From positions 146,794,095-146,858,094 of the forward strand of contig NC_045438.1 of the NCBI RefSeq assembly GCF_002776525.5: a DNA stretch of 64,000 nt, given 5' to 3'. The position numbers were made by a program, and so were the translations under genes. The notes under the pieces were generated by a model, which was given only the letters and a program-made list of their open reading frames with translations, was not told where the DNA came from and made no database searches. Shown here one piece after another: positions 1-11,250 of the stretch (position 1 is its first letter; each line of letters opens with the position of its first letter). The stretch comes from Piliocolobus tephrosceles. Lineage: Eukaryota; Chordata; Mammalia; Primates; Cercopithecidae.

Positions 1-70
1 GACCTCGTGATCCGCCTGCTTCAGCCTCCCAAAGTGCTGGGATTACAGGCGTGAGCCACCATGCCCGACC
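1..70 (-). mobile_element. Alu head fragment cut by the window edge
   Basis: This is the 5' head of an Alu on the minus strand, running to 'gccaccatgcccgacc'. The rest lies outside the window. It directly abuts a plus-strand Alu, so the two are head to head. Confidence 0.9.
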
Positions 71-340
71 AATCCTAGCACTTTGGGAGGCCAAGGTAGG
101 TGGATCACGAGGTCAGGAGTTCGAGACCAGTTTGGCCAACATAATGAAACCCTGTCTCTACTAAAAATACAAAAATTAGCCGCGTGTGGTGGCAGGCACC
201 TGTAATCCCAGCTACTTGGGAGGTTGAGGAAAGAGAAGCAATTGAAACCGGAAGGTGGAGTTTACAGTGAAACGAGTTCGAGCCACTGCACTCCAGCCTA
301 GGCAACAAAAGCAAAACTCCCTCTCAAAAAAAAAAAAGAG
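71..340 (+). mobile_element. Alu, 5'-truncated
   Basis: A plus-strand Alu that begins at 'atcctagcactttggg', about 20 bases inside the usual head. Both arms are present and it ends in an A-rich tail with AGAA repeats. The missing head at the boundary with the preceding inverted Alu suggests that the head-to-head junction removed it. Confidence 0.9.
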
Positions 341-581
341 AGAAAGAAAGAAATACAGAGCTAGAAAGAACTTTGGAGAAAAACAAAGTCCGACAGTCCA
401 GAGAGGTTAAGTGATCTGTCTAAGATCAAACACTCAGCTATGACAAAGCAGGATGAAGTTAGAGATTATGTTTCTGTGTGCCTAATTCAGAGATGTCCAC
501 ATTAGATAATCCTGCTTCCTGTCTTGAAAAAAAAATACGCATCAATAGGTGGTCAGAATCACCCTTGAAAAGAAGAAACAG
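341..581. other. Spacer with a possible MIR remnant
   Basis: Bases around 365-450 read like the MIR core (gagaggttaagtgatctg... then a gatcaaacac stretch), but the match is short. Nothing else is recognised. Confidence 0.4.
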
Positions 582-873
582 GCCTGGCATGGTGGCTCAT
601 GCCTGTAATCCCAGTACTTTGGGAGGCCAAGGCAGGTGGATCACGAGGTCAGGAGATTGAGACCATCCTGGCTAACACTGTGAAAGCCCGTCTCTACTAA
701 AAATATAAAAAAATTAGCCAGGTGTGGTGGCGGGCGCCTGTAGTCCCAGCTACTCGAGAGGCTGAGGCAGAAGAATGGCGTAAACCCGGGAGGCGGAGCT
801 TGCAGTGAGCTGAGATGGCCCCACTGCACTCCAGCCTGGGTGACAGAGCGAGACTCCATCTCCAAAAATAAAA
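582..873 (+). mobile_element. AluY/S-like, full length
   Basis: Both arms are present, with the A-rich linker near 700-712 and a tail of AAAAATAAAAAGAAAAG. The reading 'gagcttgcagtgagctgag' in the right arm is AluY-like. Confidence 0.92.
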
Positions 874-924
874 AGAAAAGAAGGAACAGAAAACTGTAAG
901 TGGTATTAAGGTAGTATGTACGCT

Positions 925-1219
925 GGCCGGGCGCGGTGGCTCAAGCCTGTAATCCCAGCACTTTGGGAGGCCGAGATGGGTGGATCACAAGGTCAGGAGA
1001 TCGAGACCATCCTGGCTAACTCCGTGAAACCCCATCTCTACTTTAAAAAATACAAAAAACTAGCCGGGCGAGCTGGCAGGCGCCTGTAGTCCCAGCTACT
1101 TGGGAGGCTGAGGCAGGAGAATGGCGTGAACCCGAAAGGCGGAGCTTGCAGTGAGCTGAGATCAGGCCACTGCACTCCAGTTTGGGCGACAGAGCAAGAC
1201 TCCGTCTCAAAAAAAAAAA
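925..1219 (+). mobile_element. AluY, monkey-type young copy
   Basis: The head is 'ggccgggcgcggtggctcaagcctg' in short pieces and the middle 'ctagccgggcgagctggcagg'. The right arm reads 'gctgagatcaggccactg'. Little divergence and a pure A tail point to a recent insertion. Confidence 0.92.
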
Positions 1220-1697
1220 GCTATTTGGAAGATTGAAAGGGGGAAAATATCCAAGATTTTTTTTAATGGAATCAAAGTTTTTTTTTTTAAGTAATGATAC
1301 TATATGTAAAAACTATCCATGAATTTGCAGCACTTAAAACACCACTACAAGCGCAAGATTAGGAAGCAGGGCATTCATTGAAAGAGTACAGAAAGCCTAC
1401 ATATAAAATATCTGAATATATGCGAGGAAGTAACAATTTGACTCAGAGAGCAAAGAAGTGTTCAACTTCTTGAATGATTGATCACTGCTAGAAAAATAAT
1501 GTTAGCTCTCTACTCTAAGCAATATAGCAATATGAGACCTATGTGAATTAGAGTCAAATGTAAAATAAATGAAACAATTTTTTAAAATAGGCAAACAGTA
1601 ATTTTGAAATGGAAAAGGACTTTGTAATATCAAAGACAGAATGCATGAACAAAATTAATCTTACTATATAAAAATTTGAAAAATCTATATATTAAAA
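1220..1697. other. AT-rich unique sequence
   Basis: Nothing recognisable as a gene is seen. Two T-rich runs near 1257-1290 are the only simple features. Confidence 0.5.
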
Positions 1698-1698
1698 T

Positions 1699-1733
<35 letters not shown>
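1699..1733. repeat. (TG)n followed by (AG)n microsatellite
   Basis: About ten TG units run straight into about six AG units. The tract sits where the T-rich side of the following minus-strand Alu would be expected, so it probably grew at the Alu tail. Confidence 0.9.
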
Positions 1734-2012
1734 TGGAGTCTCACTCTGTCACCCACGGCTGAAGTACAATGGCACGAGCTTGGCTCACTGCAACCTCTGC
1801 CTCCCAGATTCAAGCGATCCTCCTGCCCCAGCCTCCTGAGTAGCTGGGATTACAGGCATCCACCATCATGCCCAGCTGATTTTTGTATTTTTAGTAGAGA
1901 TGGGGTTTCACCATGTTGGCCAAGCTGGCCTTGAACTCCTGACCTCAAGTGATCCACCCATCTTGGTCTCTCAAAATGGTGGGCTTACAGGCGTGAGCCA
2001 CTATGCCCCGCG
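1731..2012 (-). mobile_element. Alu, S/J-like
   Basis: A minus-strand Alu with both arms, from 'gatggagtctcactctg' to 'gccactatgcccc'. It carries many substitutions at CpG sites, so it is older than the AluY copies. Confidence 0.9.
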
Positions 2013-2029
2013 TATATTAGTAATTTTTT

Positions 2030-2880
2030 AATTCCACACACTGAATTTTAAAACATGTAGGGTAAATTCTTGCAACATAACAAAGTGATACAATCCCTAT
2101 TATATAAAGACTATGTACAATTAAGCATAAAAAGAATGTACAAATATAAAAATGTACAAAGGATATCTCTGGTAACTGAAAAACCAGTGAGTAATAAACA
2201 GGAAAAAATGTTCAAAGACAATGGTAATCAGAAAAATGCCAATTAAAACTATTTAATACTATTTTTCATCAACAAACTGGCCACAACATTTTTATGCATA
2301 ATATTCAGAGTAGATGAGAGCACAGAATAAATAAGCATGCTCATATATAGCTTACAGGAGTGCAAATCAGGATCAACATTTCAAAGGCTTATAAAATTGC
2401 TACAAAAACACGTGCTCACTGACCCAGCAATTTAACTATAGGAATTTACCCAAAGGAAATAATCAGAATGTGTAAAAGATATATTTATGTCCATTTATTA
2501 GAGCACCATTTCCACAATAGACTTTTTTTTTAATTTAGTGTTTAACGAGACAGAACTAAGTAAATTTTGCCATAGATGTCTATTGATGTTAACACTAAAC
2601 AGCCACTAAAATTTGCTTATAATAGAACCCCTAATGCCTTGGGAAAATGGTCACAACGACCTGCTAAAAAATAGAAGCAGAAAATGTGTTGGTTAATAAT
2701 TAAAATTATGTTTTAATATGTATATATTCCTGATGAGATTGAACACTCAAAAATATTAACTACAACTCTCTCCAGAGTAGTGGGATTATCGGTGCTATTA
2801 ATTGTCTTCATTGGGCTTCTCTTACATATCCAAATTTTCCACAATTAACATGTATTAAAATTTTTAAAAAAGCAATCAGT
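2030..2880 (+). mobile_element. Ancient L1 (L1M-type) fragments
   Basis: The stretch contains degenerate words known from the 3' part of old L1 elements, such as 'gacccagcaatttaac' and 'catttccacaatag' (2420-2520). No open frame survives. The family is inferred by eye and the edges are uncertain. Confidence 0.5.
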
Positions 2881-3039
2881 CTAATAAGCATTAAAACATG
2901 TTAATATATCAAGATACTAAAATTAAAATCCTTTAATATAGTAATGCATTGAAGTGTGACCAGCTGATAAATTTCAACTGAAACATACTGAGGATTTGAG
3001 GGGTGAGGGGAAAAGTCAAACCAAAGATGATCTCTTTTG
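2881..3039. other. AT-rich sequence between old repeats
   Basis: No gene or repeat was recognised here. Confidence 0.4.
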
Positions 3040-3905
3040 TTGCTTTTTCCCATAACTTTTCAAAACTCTTTATAATGGAAGATGTCAATCATAAACAAAA
3101 GCAGAAAGGAAAGAAAGTGAACTCCCATTGACCCATCCCTCAGCTTCAACATTCACCAACTTGGAAGAAAATCCCAGACATCACATCACTCTATTCATAA
3201 ATATTTCAGTAAGTATCTCTAAAAGATAGGGAAGCTATTGGTTGTTGTTTAAACATAATCAAAATAACATTATCACACTTAAGAATAATTCATAATACAT
3301 CATCCCTTAATATCATCAAATATTCAGCCAGTGTTCAAATTACCCCAAGTGTCTCATAAATGTTTTGTTTTCTTTTACAGTTGGTATGTCCAAATCAGAA
3401 TCCAAATAAGGTCCACACATTTATGTACCTCTCTTTTAATCTATAGGTTCCCCTCCATCTCTCTTCTGTCCCTCTTACAATTTCTTTGTTGAAATAATCC
3501 AAGTTGTTTGTCCTGTAGAGTTTCCCCGGATTTGGATCGTACTGAATTCATCTCCATGATATGGGTAGCACATTCCCCTGGCCCCACATTTCCTAAAAAT
3601 ATGCTAATCAGGTCTAGAAGCTTGGGCAGATTCAGGTTTGACAAGTCTATCAAATGGTGGTATTATTTATTTCCAGGAATCTTGTCCGCTTGTCTTTTTT
3701 TGTAAAGTTAACATCTATTGATAATTATTGCCTAAACATATAATTCACTTTCGATTGAGGAATGAAAGTATCCTACCACTCCTATTCATGTATTACCTGG
3801 AACACATCTATAGAGAAATTTATCTTCATATACTATTTGGTTATTTTGAGGTACAAGTAATGCGGCAACCAAGAATAAATATTTTATTCTTTCTCTTTAT
3901 TTACA
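3040..3905. mobile_element. Ancient interspersed repeat, probably LINE-derived
   Basis: The order of words 'ttaccccaagtgtctcataa', 'aaataaggtccacacattt', 'tcctgtagagtttcccc' and 'gcagattcaggtttgac' follows a high-copy mammalian repeat that I recall but cannot name with certainty. The short open frames in it (3441-3925) are chance frames, not a gene. Confidence 0.45.
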
Positions 3906-3994
3906 TTTGCAAAATATCAAGCTAGCTCCTAGCATAGGGTAATCCTTATAAAGTGCAAATCTGATCCTAACACTCCTGTACCTTCCCATACAAC

Positions 3995-4294
3995 TTTTTT
4001 TTTTTTTTTTGATATGGAGTCTCGTTCCATCACCCAGGCTGGAGTGCAGTGGTGCAATCTCAGCTCAGCTCACTGCAACCTCACCTCCTGAATTCAAGCA
4101 ATTCTCTTGCCTCAGCCTCCTGAGTAGCTGGGATTACAGGTGCCCGCCACCACACCCAGCTAATTTTTGTATTTTTAGTAGAGATGGGATTTCACCATGT
4201 TGGTCAGGCTGGTCTTGAACCCCTGACCTCGTGATCCACCCACCTCGGCTTCCCAAAGTGCTGGGATTACAGGCGTGAGCCACCATGCCCGGCC
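3995..4294 (-). mobile_element. Alu with target-site duplication
   Basis: A full minus-strand Alu. The flanks share 'ccatacaactttt' on both sides, which marks the insertion site. It interrupts otherwise continuous older sequence. Confidence 0.93.
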
Positions 4295-4319
4295 CTTTCC
4301 ATACAACTTTTAAAAGGCA

Positions 4320-4810
4320 ACCATTGCTCCTAAGACAAAGCAGGGCATCTTCAATGAGGTCTCCTAGGCCATGAAGAGTCTGACCCTGACCTGTCTCCCA
4401 GGTTTGTCTTCTGAAAACCTCTTTGATCCCCACCATGTTCCTGCCCACCACAGACCATTTGCACAACTGTTCCCTCAGCCTGAGATGCTTTCTGTCTTCC
4501 CTACGTACTGCCTATCATTAATTCCTCTTCACCTTGCAGGTTTTACCTTAAATGCCGCTTTCCCTGGGAAGCCTTTTCAACCCCCAAAATCTGGGTCAGC
4601 CTTATATGCCATATGTCCCTTTGCTTCAAAGCACTTATCTCAATTTGTAACTGAACACTACTTTGTGTGAAGCCTTCATTATTGTCTGTTCCTCATTCCC
4701 CAGCTGAAAGTCTATTGGAGCAGTTGCCATGCCTGTTCTGGGCCACAGTGACCTGGAGCCAGAACCTAGCTCTATGCCAGATAACTTATTATTTCTTGGT
4801 AATTATACAT
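4320..4810 (+). mobile_element. L2 LINE fragment
   Basis: The 3' part of L2 is recognisable from 'tgttccctcagcctgagatgc', 'aattcctcttcaccttgcag' and 'ccctgggaagcctttt'. The 99-residue open frame over it (4371-4670) is part of this decayed element. Confidence 0.65.
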
Positions 4811-4860
4811 GGAAACAAAGAATGAATGGTGTGTGTTTGTATTCTAACATTTGATTATTC

Positions 4861-5158
4861 TTTTTTTTTTTTTTTGAGATGGACTCTCACTCTGTCACCC
4901 AGGCTGGAGTGCAACATCGCAATCGTGGCTCACTGCAACCTCCGCCTCCTGGGTTCAAGTGATTCTCCTGCCTCAGCCTCCCGAGTAGCTGGGATTACAG
5001 GTGCCTGCCACCATGCCTGGCTAATTTTTGTATTTTTAGTAGAGACAGGGTTTCACCAGGTTGGCCAGCCTGGTCTTGAACTCTTGACCTCAGGTGATCC
5101 ACCTGCCTCAGCCTCCCAAAGTGCTGGGATTACAGGCGTGAGCCACCGCGCCCAGGCC
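4861..5158 (-). mobile_element. Alu (AluS-like) with 15-bp target-site duplication
   Basis: Flanked by aacatttgattattc (4846-4860) and aacatttgcttattc (from 5159), one mismatch in 15. Both arms are intact, so it reads as a 146-residue open frame, but that frame is only Alu plus flank. Confidence 0.95.
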
Positions 5159-5774
5159 AACATTTGCTTATTCTCGTTCATTCAAAAGGCATTTACTGAC
5201 CAAAATATCTCACTTCTGTTGGGCATCATGTTAGGTGCCAGGGATTTAGAGTTGATGACAATCTAATCTAGAAGATAGACAAGTAAACAGACAATTCCAA
5301 AGCAGTGTTTATTGTTCCATCATACAGGGTACCAAAGAGTAATACCTGACAACAGGGCACATTTAAATTAAGGCAGTATTCTCTTCCAGGTAAGAGACAG
5401 TATCAGATGGCCATTTTAACAAAAACATGAGTTTTATGAACCTACTGATGATTGAATTCTCTGGCCACAAATATACAACACATTAAGGACTCAAGACAAA
5501 TAGAGTGTCAAAAAAAAAAACAACATGATTTAAACAACTGTGTTCACAAAGCTAGAGGAAAACATACAGTAAACTCACTCAGTGATTCAGACCAAATATA
5601 ATTGCTAACTAACTGTTAGTAGCATAAAACATTTCATAAATCATCAGCATAAGCTATTGGGTATAACAAATCATTTTATGAGCATAGATGTTCTTAATGC
5701 AGAAATTCAGCTCTGCTAGAATTCATTATGATTACATAGCTATGATTAGATCAGGTAAAGATAGTTCTAGAGGT
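5159..5774. other. Unique sequence, no gene seen
   Basis: The segment is AT-rich. A MIR- or L2-like piece may lie near 5165-5300 ('ggcatttactgacc... gccagggatttag'), but it is too weak to call. Confidence 0.4.
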
Positions 5775-6074
5775 CAGGCGCGTGGCTCACACCTGTAATC
5801 CCAGCACTTTGGGAGGCCGAGGCGGGTAGATCACGAGGTCAGGAGATTGATACCATCCTGGCTAACACAGTAAAACACTGTCTCTACTAAAAATACAACA
5901 ACAACAACAAAAAATTAGCCAGGCATGGTGGAGGGCACCTGTAGTCCCAGCTACTTGGGAGGCTGAGGCAGAAGAATGGCATGAACCTGAGAGGCGGAGC
6001 TTGCAGTGAGCCAAGATCGTGCCACTGCACTCCAGCCTGGGCAACAGAACAAGACTCCGTCTCAAAAAAAAAAA
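5775..6074 (+). mobile_element. AluY-like element
   Basis: A full plus-strand Alu with a (CAA)n expansion in the middle linker near 5896-5912 and a short A tail. One head base is missing ('ggcgcgtggctc'). Confidence 0.92.
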
Positions 6075-6129
6075 GAGTGTAAATTGTTACAGGTGCTTTT
6101 GAAAAACTGTAAGTATCTACCAAAGTTAA

Positions 6130-6700
6130 ACATATGACCTGCAACCCAACAGCCCCACTCCATAATAGAAATGCATACATATCTTCAACAAAAGGTATGT
6201 ATAAGAGAATGCTTATAATCATGACATAACATGTGCATGTATTAAATGATCACACTGAACCCCTTAAATAGATCCAATTGTATTTGTCAATTAAATATTT
6301 TTAAATTAAAAAAAAATGTTCCAGCAGCACTATTCCTAACAGTCAAAAACTAGGCATAATCCAAATGTCCACCAACAGTAGAATGAATACAGTGTGGCCT
6401 ATTCAAACAATTAAGTACTGTACAGCAACGAGAATAAAGAAACTATTGCTATACTCAGCAACATGGTTGAATCTCATAACAAAATGTTGAACAAAGAGGC
6501 CAAATACAATGTGGAACACTGCAAACAATTCCATTTACATAAATGGAAAACAGTATCAAACTCCTATCTATAATGATAAGAGTCTTGATAGGAGTTACCA
6601 ACTTCTTAACCTAAAAGGTTGACTCTGTGGTAATTCATTGAATGGTACACTTGAGACTAGTGTACTTATTTTTATGTATATTATACATAATTAAAAGTTT
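6130..6700 (+). mobile_element. Ancient L1 3' fragment (L1M-type)
   Basis: Recognisable words in order include 'agcactattcctaacagtc', 'ccaaatgtccaccaacag', 'tgaatacagtgtggcc' and 'caattccatttacataa'. This is the usual decayed 3' part of an old L1. No frame is open over any useful length. Confidence 0.65.
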
Positions 6701-6705
6701 ATAAA

Positions 6706-6996
6706 GGCCAGACTCAGTGGCTCATACCTCTAATCCTAGCACTTTGGGCGGCCGAGGCAGGCAGATCACCTGAGGTCACGAGTTTAAGACCAGCCTGGCC
6801 ACTACAGTGAAACCCCATCTGTACTAAAAATACAAAAATTAGCTGGGTATACTGGTGCAGGTCCCAGCTACTCGGGGAGCTGAGGCAGGAGAATCGCTTC
6901 AACCCAGGAGGCAGCAGTTGCAGTGAGCCGAGATCGTGCCACTGCACTCCAGCCTAGGTGACAAAGTGAGACACCATCAGAAAAAAAAAAAAAAAG
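6706..6996 (+). mobile_element. Alu, older type, with target-site duplication
   Basis: It is flanked by 'aaaagtttataaa' before and 'aaaagtttatgaaa' after. The right arm has small deletions near 6850-6865. Confidence 0.88.
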
Positions 6997-7050
6997 TTTA
7001 TGAAAATAATATATACCCAAAAAAAGTTTATGGAAAAAAATATATACCCA
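6996..7050 (+). repeat. Short tandem duplication at the Alu tail
   Basis: The unit 'aaaaagtttatgaaaataatatataccc' is followed at once by a near copy 'aaaaagtttatggaaaaaaatatataccc', about 33 bases apart. Confidence 0.75.
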
Positions 7051-7439
7051 AGAGATGGTACTCTTATGCTTTCTTTTTCACCCAAGACTTATTTACTCAG
7101 CAGACACTCCGTTGACCTCAGAACCATCTGAAAGGGTTGACAGGGCAGATATTCAGTAAATGTTTGATGGTGATGATGCTGTTGATAAGAATCGACCCCA
7201 CACTTCCTACTTCAGATGGTTTCTTTTTCCTATTTCTACTCACTGTTCTATTCAATATCAGACCAATGAAGACTACCAGAAAACAAGAAGTGATGTCACC
7301 AAATTTGCAAATTAACAGAAAACTACAAGAGAAATATCAAAACATTGAAAATTCTGGCTTCTTAGGCACTTAAAAAAATAGTTGGGGGAAATGAGAAAAA
7401 AGGTATGAGTGTTAATATCAAAGGGTAAGTGTAACCACT
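7051..7439. other. Unique sequence, no gene seen
   Basis: A 78-residue frame (7137-7373, plus) starts here but has no recognisable domain and no convincing exon edges. I do not call it a gene. Confidence 0.4.
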
Positions 7440-8087
7440 TTTTATGGGCTGAATCACATGTCCCCAAGTCCATATGTTGAAGTCTTAACTCCCAGTACCT
7501 CAGAATGAAACTGTATTTGGAGAGACTGTAAAGAAGGAATTAAGTTAAAATGAGGCCTTCCAATGTAACAGGGATCTTTAGAAGAAGAGGAAACTTGGAA
7601 AATTTGGACACAGACACATAAAGAGGAAAATAATCATTTACAAGCCAAAGAGAGAGAGGCCTGAGAGAGATCCTTGCCTCACGGCCCTACTGACACCTTG
7701 ATCTTGGACTTCCTGTCTCCAGAACTGTTTTGAGATGGAGTCTCACTCTGTTGCCCAGGCTGGAGCAGTGGCGTGATCTCGGCTCACTGCAACCTCTGCC
7801 TCCCAGGTTCAAGAGATTCTCCTGCCTCAGCTTCCAAATAGCTGGGATTACAGGCGTCCACCACCACACCAGGCTTATTTTGTGTATTTTTAGTAGAGAC
7901 GGGGTTTCACCACGTTGGCCAGGCTGGTTGGTTTCAAACTCCTGACCTCAAGTGATCTGCCCGCCTTGACCTCCCAAAGTGCTAAGATTACAGGTGTGAG
8001 CCACCACGCCCAGTCTGAGAAAATAAATTTCTGTTGTTTAAGCCTCCCAGTCTGTGGTTCTTTCTTATGGCAACCCTAGCACACTAA
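7440..8087 (+). mobile_element. MLT1-type LTR, split by an Alu
   Basis: The 5' part reads 'gggctgaatcacatgtcccc...catatgttgaagtc' and the 3' part 'gaaaataaatttctgttg' plus 'tttaagcctcccagtctg', the standard order of an MLT1 (ERVL-MaLR) LTR. The Alu at 7,726-8,016 interrupts it just after 'cagaactg'. The family is known; the subfamily is not resolved. Confidence 0.8.
7726..8016 (-). mobile_element. Alu inside the MLT1 LTR
   Basis: A minus-strand Alu with both arms. Its insertion separates 'ctccagaactg' from 'tgagaaaataaattt', which are contiguous in intact MLT1 copies. Confidence 0.92.
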
Positions 8088-9205
8088 TTAACCACTCTCT
8101 GTGGAAAGTTCAGAAACTTGCCCGTGCACATGTTCAAGATTTGCTGTTGTGTCTGTCATGTGTGTGTCTCAGAGTATAAGCTCCTCTACCACAGGGCTGC
8201 ACCTGAAACTTTATTCATTTGTCAAGCCATCTCAAGCAGCTATGTGCTCAATACTCTGTTTGTTTGTTTGTTTGTTTATTCGTAACACTAATTTATATTC
8301 CTCTCTCAAGGCTCACTTCTCATTTTGTCCCTTTTGCATCTGGGCGATCCCCGAACTAGAGAAATACAAAGTTTCTCCTGCTTCTAGAAACAATGGGTAG
8401 AAGTGCCTATCATGAAAACACAAAGAAGACTTCTTTCCAGCAGATAAATGAATAGAGGTTTCACCTTCCCACTAAAAACAGACAATGAAAAAGGGAGTAA
8501 AAGTCACTACTCTAGTGCTACCTGTTTTTTCCCTGCCTTTATGACTTTTCCCCTTTTCATTTTCTCTTTTAGGTAGAGGTAGCAGTGGAGTGCTGCAACG
8601 AGGAACGTTAGAGCTCTAACTTAACCTTTCATGAACATCATTTATCTGCACAGTAGGGTCAAGATCCTGGTCCCACTGTGGTTTTACTGGGCATCCCCAG
8701 TTTTCTAGTTCTATTTTTGCCACAAAAAATGCAGTAAATCTTTCCTAAAGTATACACCGGGCTATGCACAGTATACAATTAATTCAGTTGCACCTGTAGC
8801 AGACCTTCCAGAAATCATTGACAATAATTTGTCAGGATTAACCTTTGATAAAACATAAATGTGTCCAAATCCAAAGCACTTTAAAGAGGTGTAGAGGTTC
8901 ATTTTTACTACATAAATGCTGTTTCAGCAAGATGATGGAGGCAAAAAAAAAAAAAAAAAATACTGATGCTGAGCACAGTGACTCCTCTGTTGGACTGCAT
9001 CTTTAGTGTTATGAAACAGAAACTTGCCATTTCAGCATGGGAAGAAGTGATTCACAACCAACTGCACCTTCCTTGGTTAGTCCCAGAAACGTCAAGCCCT
9101 GTAACTAAAAAGAGAAAAAGAGACCCTTACAGGTCCACATGCTCAGTACTGAGTATTATAAGGACAAATGAGGAGTCTGTGTTGCAGCATTTAAAAAATG
9201 TTTAC
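8088..9205. other. Unique sequence, no gene seen
   Basis: It holds a (TTTG)n tract at 8,258-8,279 and an A run at 8,943-8,960. Two frames of 90-99 residues (8,101-8,400 and 8,966-9,238, plus) show no known domain. One may look at the second because of a lysine-rich KKRKRD segment, but the exon context is poor. Confidence 0.4.
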
Positions 9206-9210
9206 AGACA

Positions 9211-9513
9211 GGATGGGCACAGTGGCTCACATCTGTAATCCCAGCGCTTCGGAAGGCTGAGGTGGGCAGATCACTTGAGGCCAGGAGTTCGAAACCAGCC
9301 TGGCCAACATGGTGAAATCTTATCTCTACTAAAAATACAAAAAATTTAGCCAGGCATGGTGGCAGGTGCCTGTAATTCCAGCTACTCAGGAGGCTGAGAC
9401 AAGAGAATCGCTTGAACCCATGAGGCGGAGGTTACAGTGAGACGAGATCATGCTACCATACTCTAGTGTGGGCAACAAGAGCGAGACTCTGTCTAAAGAA
9501 AAAAAAAAAAAAA
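9211..9513 (+). mobile_element. Alu, older type
   Basis: A plus-strand Alu with both arms. The right arm is altered ('catgctaccatactctag'), so the copy is well diverged. Confidence 0.9.
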
Positions 9514-9540
9514 GCTGTTCTCGAAAAAACAAAAAAAAAA

Positions 9541-10200
9541 GAATCCCCAGCGCGGTGGCTCACACCCGTAATCCCAGCACATTGGGAGGTCAAGGCCGAT
9601 GTATCAGGAGGTCAGGAGTTCAAGACCAGTCTTGCCAGCATGGTGAAACCCCATCTCTACTAAAAATACAAAAAATTGGCCAGGCGCGGTGGCTCAAGCT
9701 TGTAATCCCAGCACTTTGGGAGGCCGAGATGGGTGGATCACGAGGTCAGGAGATCGAGACCATCCTGGCTAACTCGGTGAAACCCCGTCTCTACTAAAAA
9801 AAATACAAAAAATTAGCTGGGTGAGGTGGCGGCGCCTGTAGTCCCAGCTACTCGGGAGGCTGAGGCAGGAGAATGGTGTGAACCCGGGAGGCGGAGCTTG
9901 CAATGAGCTGAGATCCGGCCACTGCACTCCAGCCTGGGAGATAGAGCGAGACTCTGTCTCAAAAAAAAAAAACAAAAAAACAAAAAAAAAATTAAAAAAT
10001 AATTTTTAATTTTTAAAAATACAAAATACAAAACATTAGCCAGGCATGGTGGCGTGTGCCTGTAATCTCAGCTACTCAGAAGGCTGAGGCAGGAGAACTG
10101 CTTGAACCTGGGAGTCAGAGGTTGCAGTGAGTCGAGATGGCGCCACTGCACTCCAGCCTGGGGGACAGGGCGAGACTCTATCTCAAAAAAAAAAAAAAAA
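9541..10200 (+). mobile_element. Alu split by a younger Alu
   Basis: The left arm is at 9,541-9,677 and the right arm resumes near 10,020-10,200 after the intervening AluY. The right arm begins again in the A-rich linker ('aaaaatacaaaatac'), consistent with insertion into the linker. Confidence 0.85.
9679..9990 (+). mobile_element. AluY, monkey-type, inserted into an older Alu
   Basis: It carries 'gtggctcaagcttg', 'tgaggtggcggcgcc' and 'gctgagatccggccactg', all typical of the young cercopithecoid AluY group. It landed in the central A-rich linker of another Alu. Confidence 0.92.
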
Positions 10201-10380
10201 GAGGGACCCTCAGTTCCAGAAATTGCCCACCCCTTTCCTGGAAAACTCATGAATAATCTACTGCTCGTTTAGCATACAATCAAGAAGTAACAATAAAAAT
10301 GGGCAACCAGCAGCCCTTGGGGCCGCTCTGCCTATAGAGTAGCCATTCTTTATTCCTTTGCTTCGGTTTTGGACAACAGT

Positions 10381-10651
10381 CTGCTCTGTTGTCCAGGCTG
10401 GAGTGCAGTGACATGGTCTCAGCTCACTGCAACCTCTGCCTCTCAGCTTCAAGCAACTCTCGTGCCTCAGCCTCCCAAGTAGGTGGGATTACAGGCATGT
10501 GCCACCACGCCCGGCTGATTTTTGTATTTTTAGTAGAGACGGGGTTTCACCGTGTTGGCCAGATTGGTCTCGAACTCCTGACCTCAAGTGATCTGCCCAC
10601 TTCGGCCTCCCAAAGTGCTGGGATTACAGGCATGAGCCGCCACACCCAGCC
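10381..10651 (-). mobile_element. Alu inside the ERV1 LTR
   Basis: A minus-strand Alu that starts at 'tctgttgtccaggctgg', lacking the usual T-rich tail side. Both arms are otherwise present. Confidence 0.9.
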
Positions 10652-10670
10652 TTATTACTTTACTTTACTT

Positions 10671-10845
10671 TTTTTTTTCTTTTGAGATGGAGTTTCCCTC
10701 TTGCTGCCCAGGCTGGAGTGCAGTGACAAGATCTTGGCGCACTGCAACCCCCGCCTCTGGGGTTCAAGTGATTCTCCTGCCTCAGCCTCCTGAGTAGCTG
10801 GGATTACAGGCACACACTACCATGCTCAGCTAATTTTGTTTTTGT
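10671..10845 (-). mobile_element. Alu, truncated by a following Alu
   Basis: Starts with a T tract and 'tttgagatggagtttccc' and stops in the linker at 'gctaattttg'. The left arm is lost or displaced by the next Alu. Confidence 0.85.
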
Positions 10846-11117
10846 TTTTTGAGACGGAGTTTCGCTGGAGTGCAATCGCTCAATCTTGGCTCACTGCAAC
10901 TTCTGCTTCCCAGGTTAAAGCAATTCTCCTGTCTCAACCTCCTGAGTAGCTGGGATTACAGGTGTGCACCACCAAGCCTGGCTAATATTTTGTATTTTTA
11001 GTAGAGACGGGATTTCACTATGTTAGCCAGGCTGGTTTCAAACTCCTGACCTCAGGTGATCCGCCTGCCTCGGCCTCCCAAAGTGCTGGGATTACAGGTA
11101 TGAGCCACCAGCCTGGT
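10846..11117 (-). mobile_element. Alu with a small 5'-side deletion
   Basis: Reads 'ttttttgagacggagtttcgctggagtgc', so about 12 bases ('ctcttgttgcccagg') are missing. The remainder of both arms is present. Confidence 0.88.
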
Positions 11118-11250
11118 TCCTTTACTTTCTTAATAAACTTGCTTTCACTTTACTCTATGGATTCAACTCAAATTCTTTCTTGCAAGAGATCCAAGAACCC
11201 TCTCTTGAGGTCTGGAATGGGACCCCTTTCTCGTAACATAGGAAAACCTA

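Larger units (their letters stand above)
10201..11250 (+). mobile_element. ERV1-type LTR, split by Alus
   Basis: The 5' part (10,201-10,380) reads 'gaccctcagttccag', 'gtttagcatacaatcaag' and 'aaatgggcaaccagcag'; the 3' part (11,118-11,250) reads 'cttaataaacttgctttc' and 'agatccaagaaccctctc'. These belong to one class I LTR type that I place tentatively near HERV-E/LTR2. AATAAA at 11,132 is the LTR polyadenylation signal. Two Alus (10,381-11,117) separate the halves. No retroviral coding frame is present. Confidence 0.65.

Noticed and set aside
4826..5266. 146-residue open frame
   Set aside because: It is an AluS read in its minus-strand frame plus flanks; the typical Alu peptide (…SPRLECN…VAGITGACHHAWLIFVFLVETGFHQVG) shows this.
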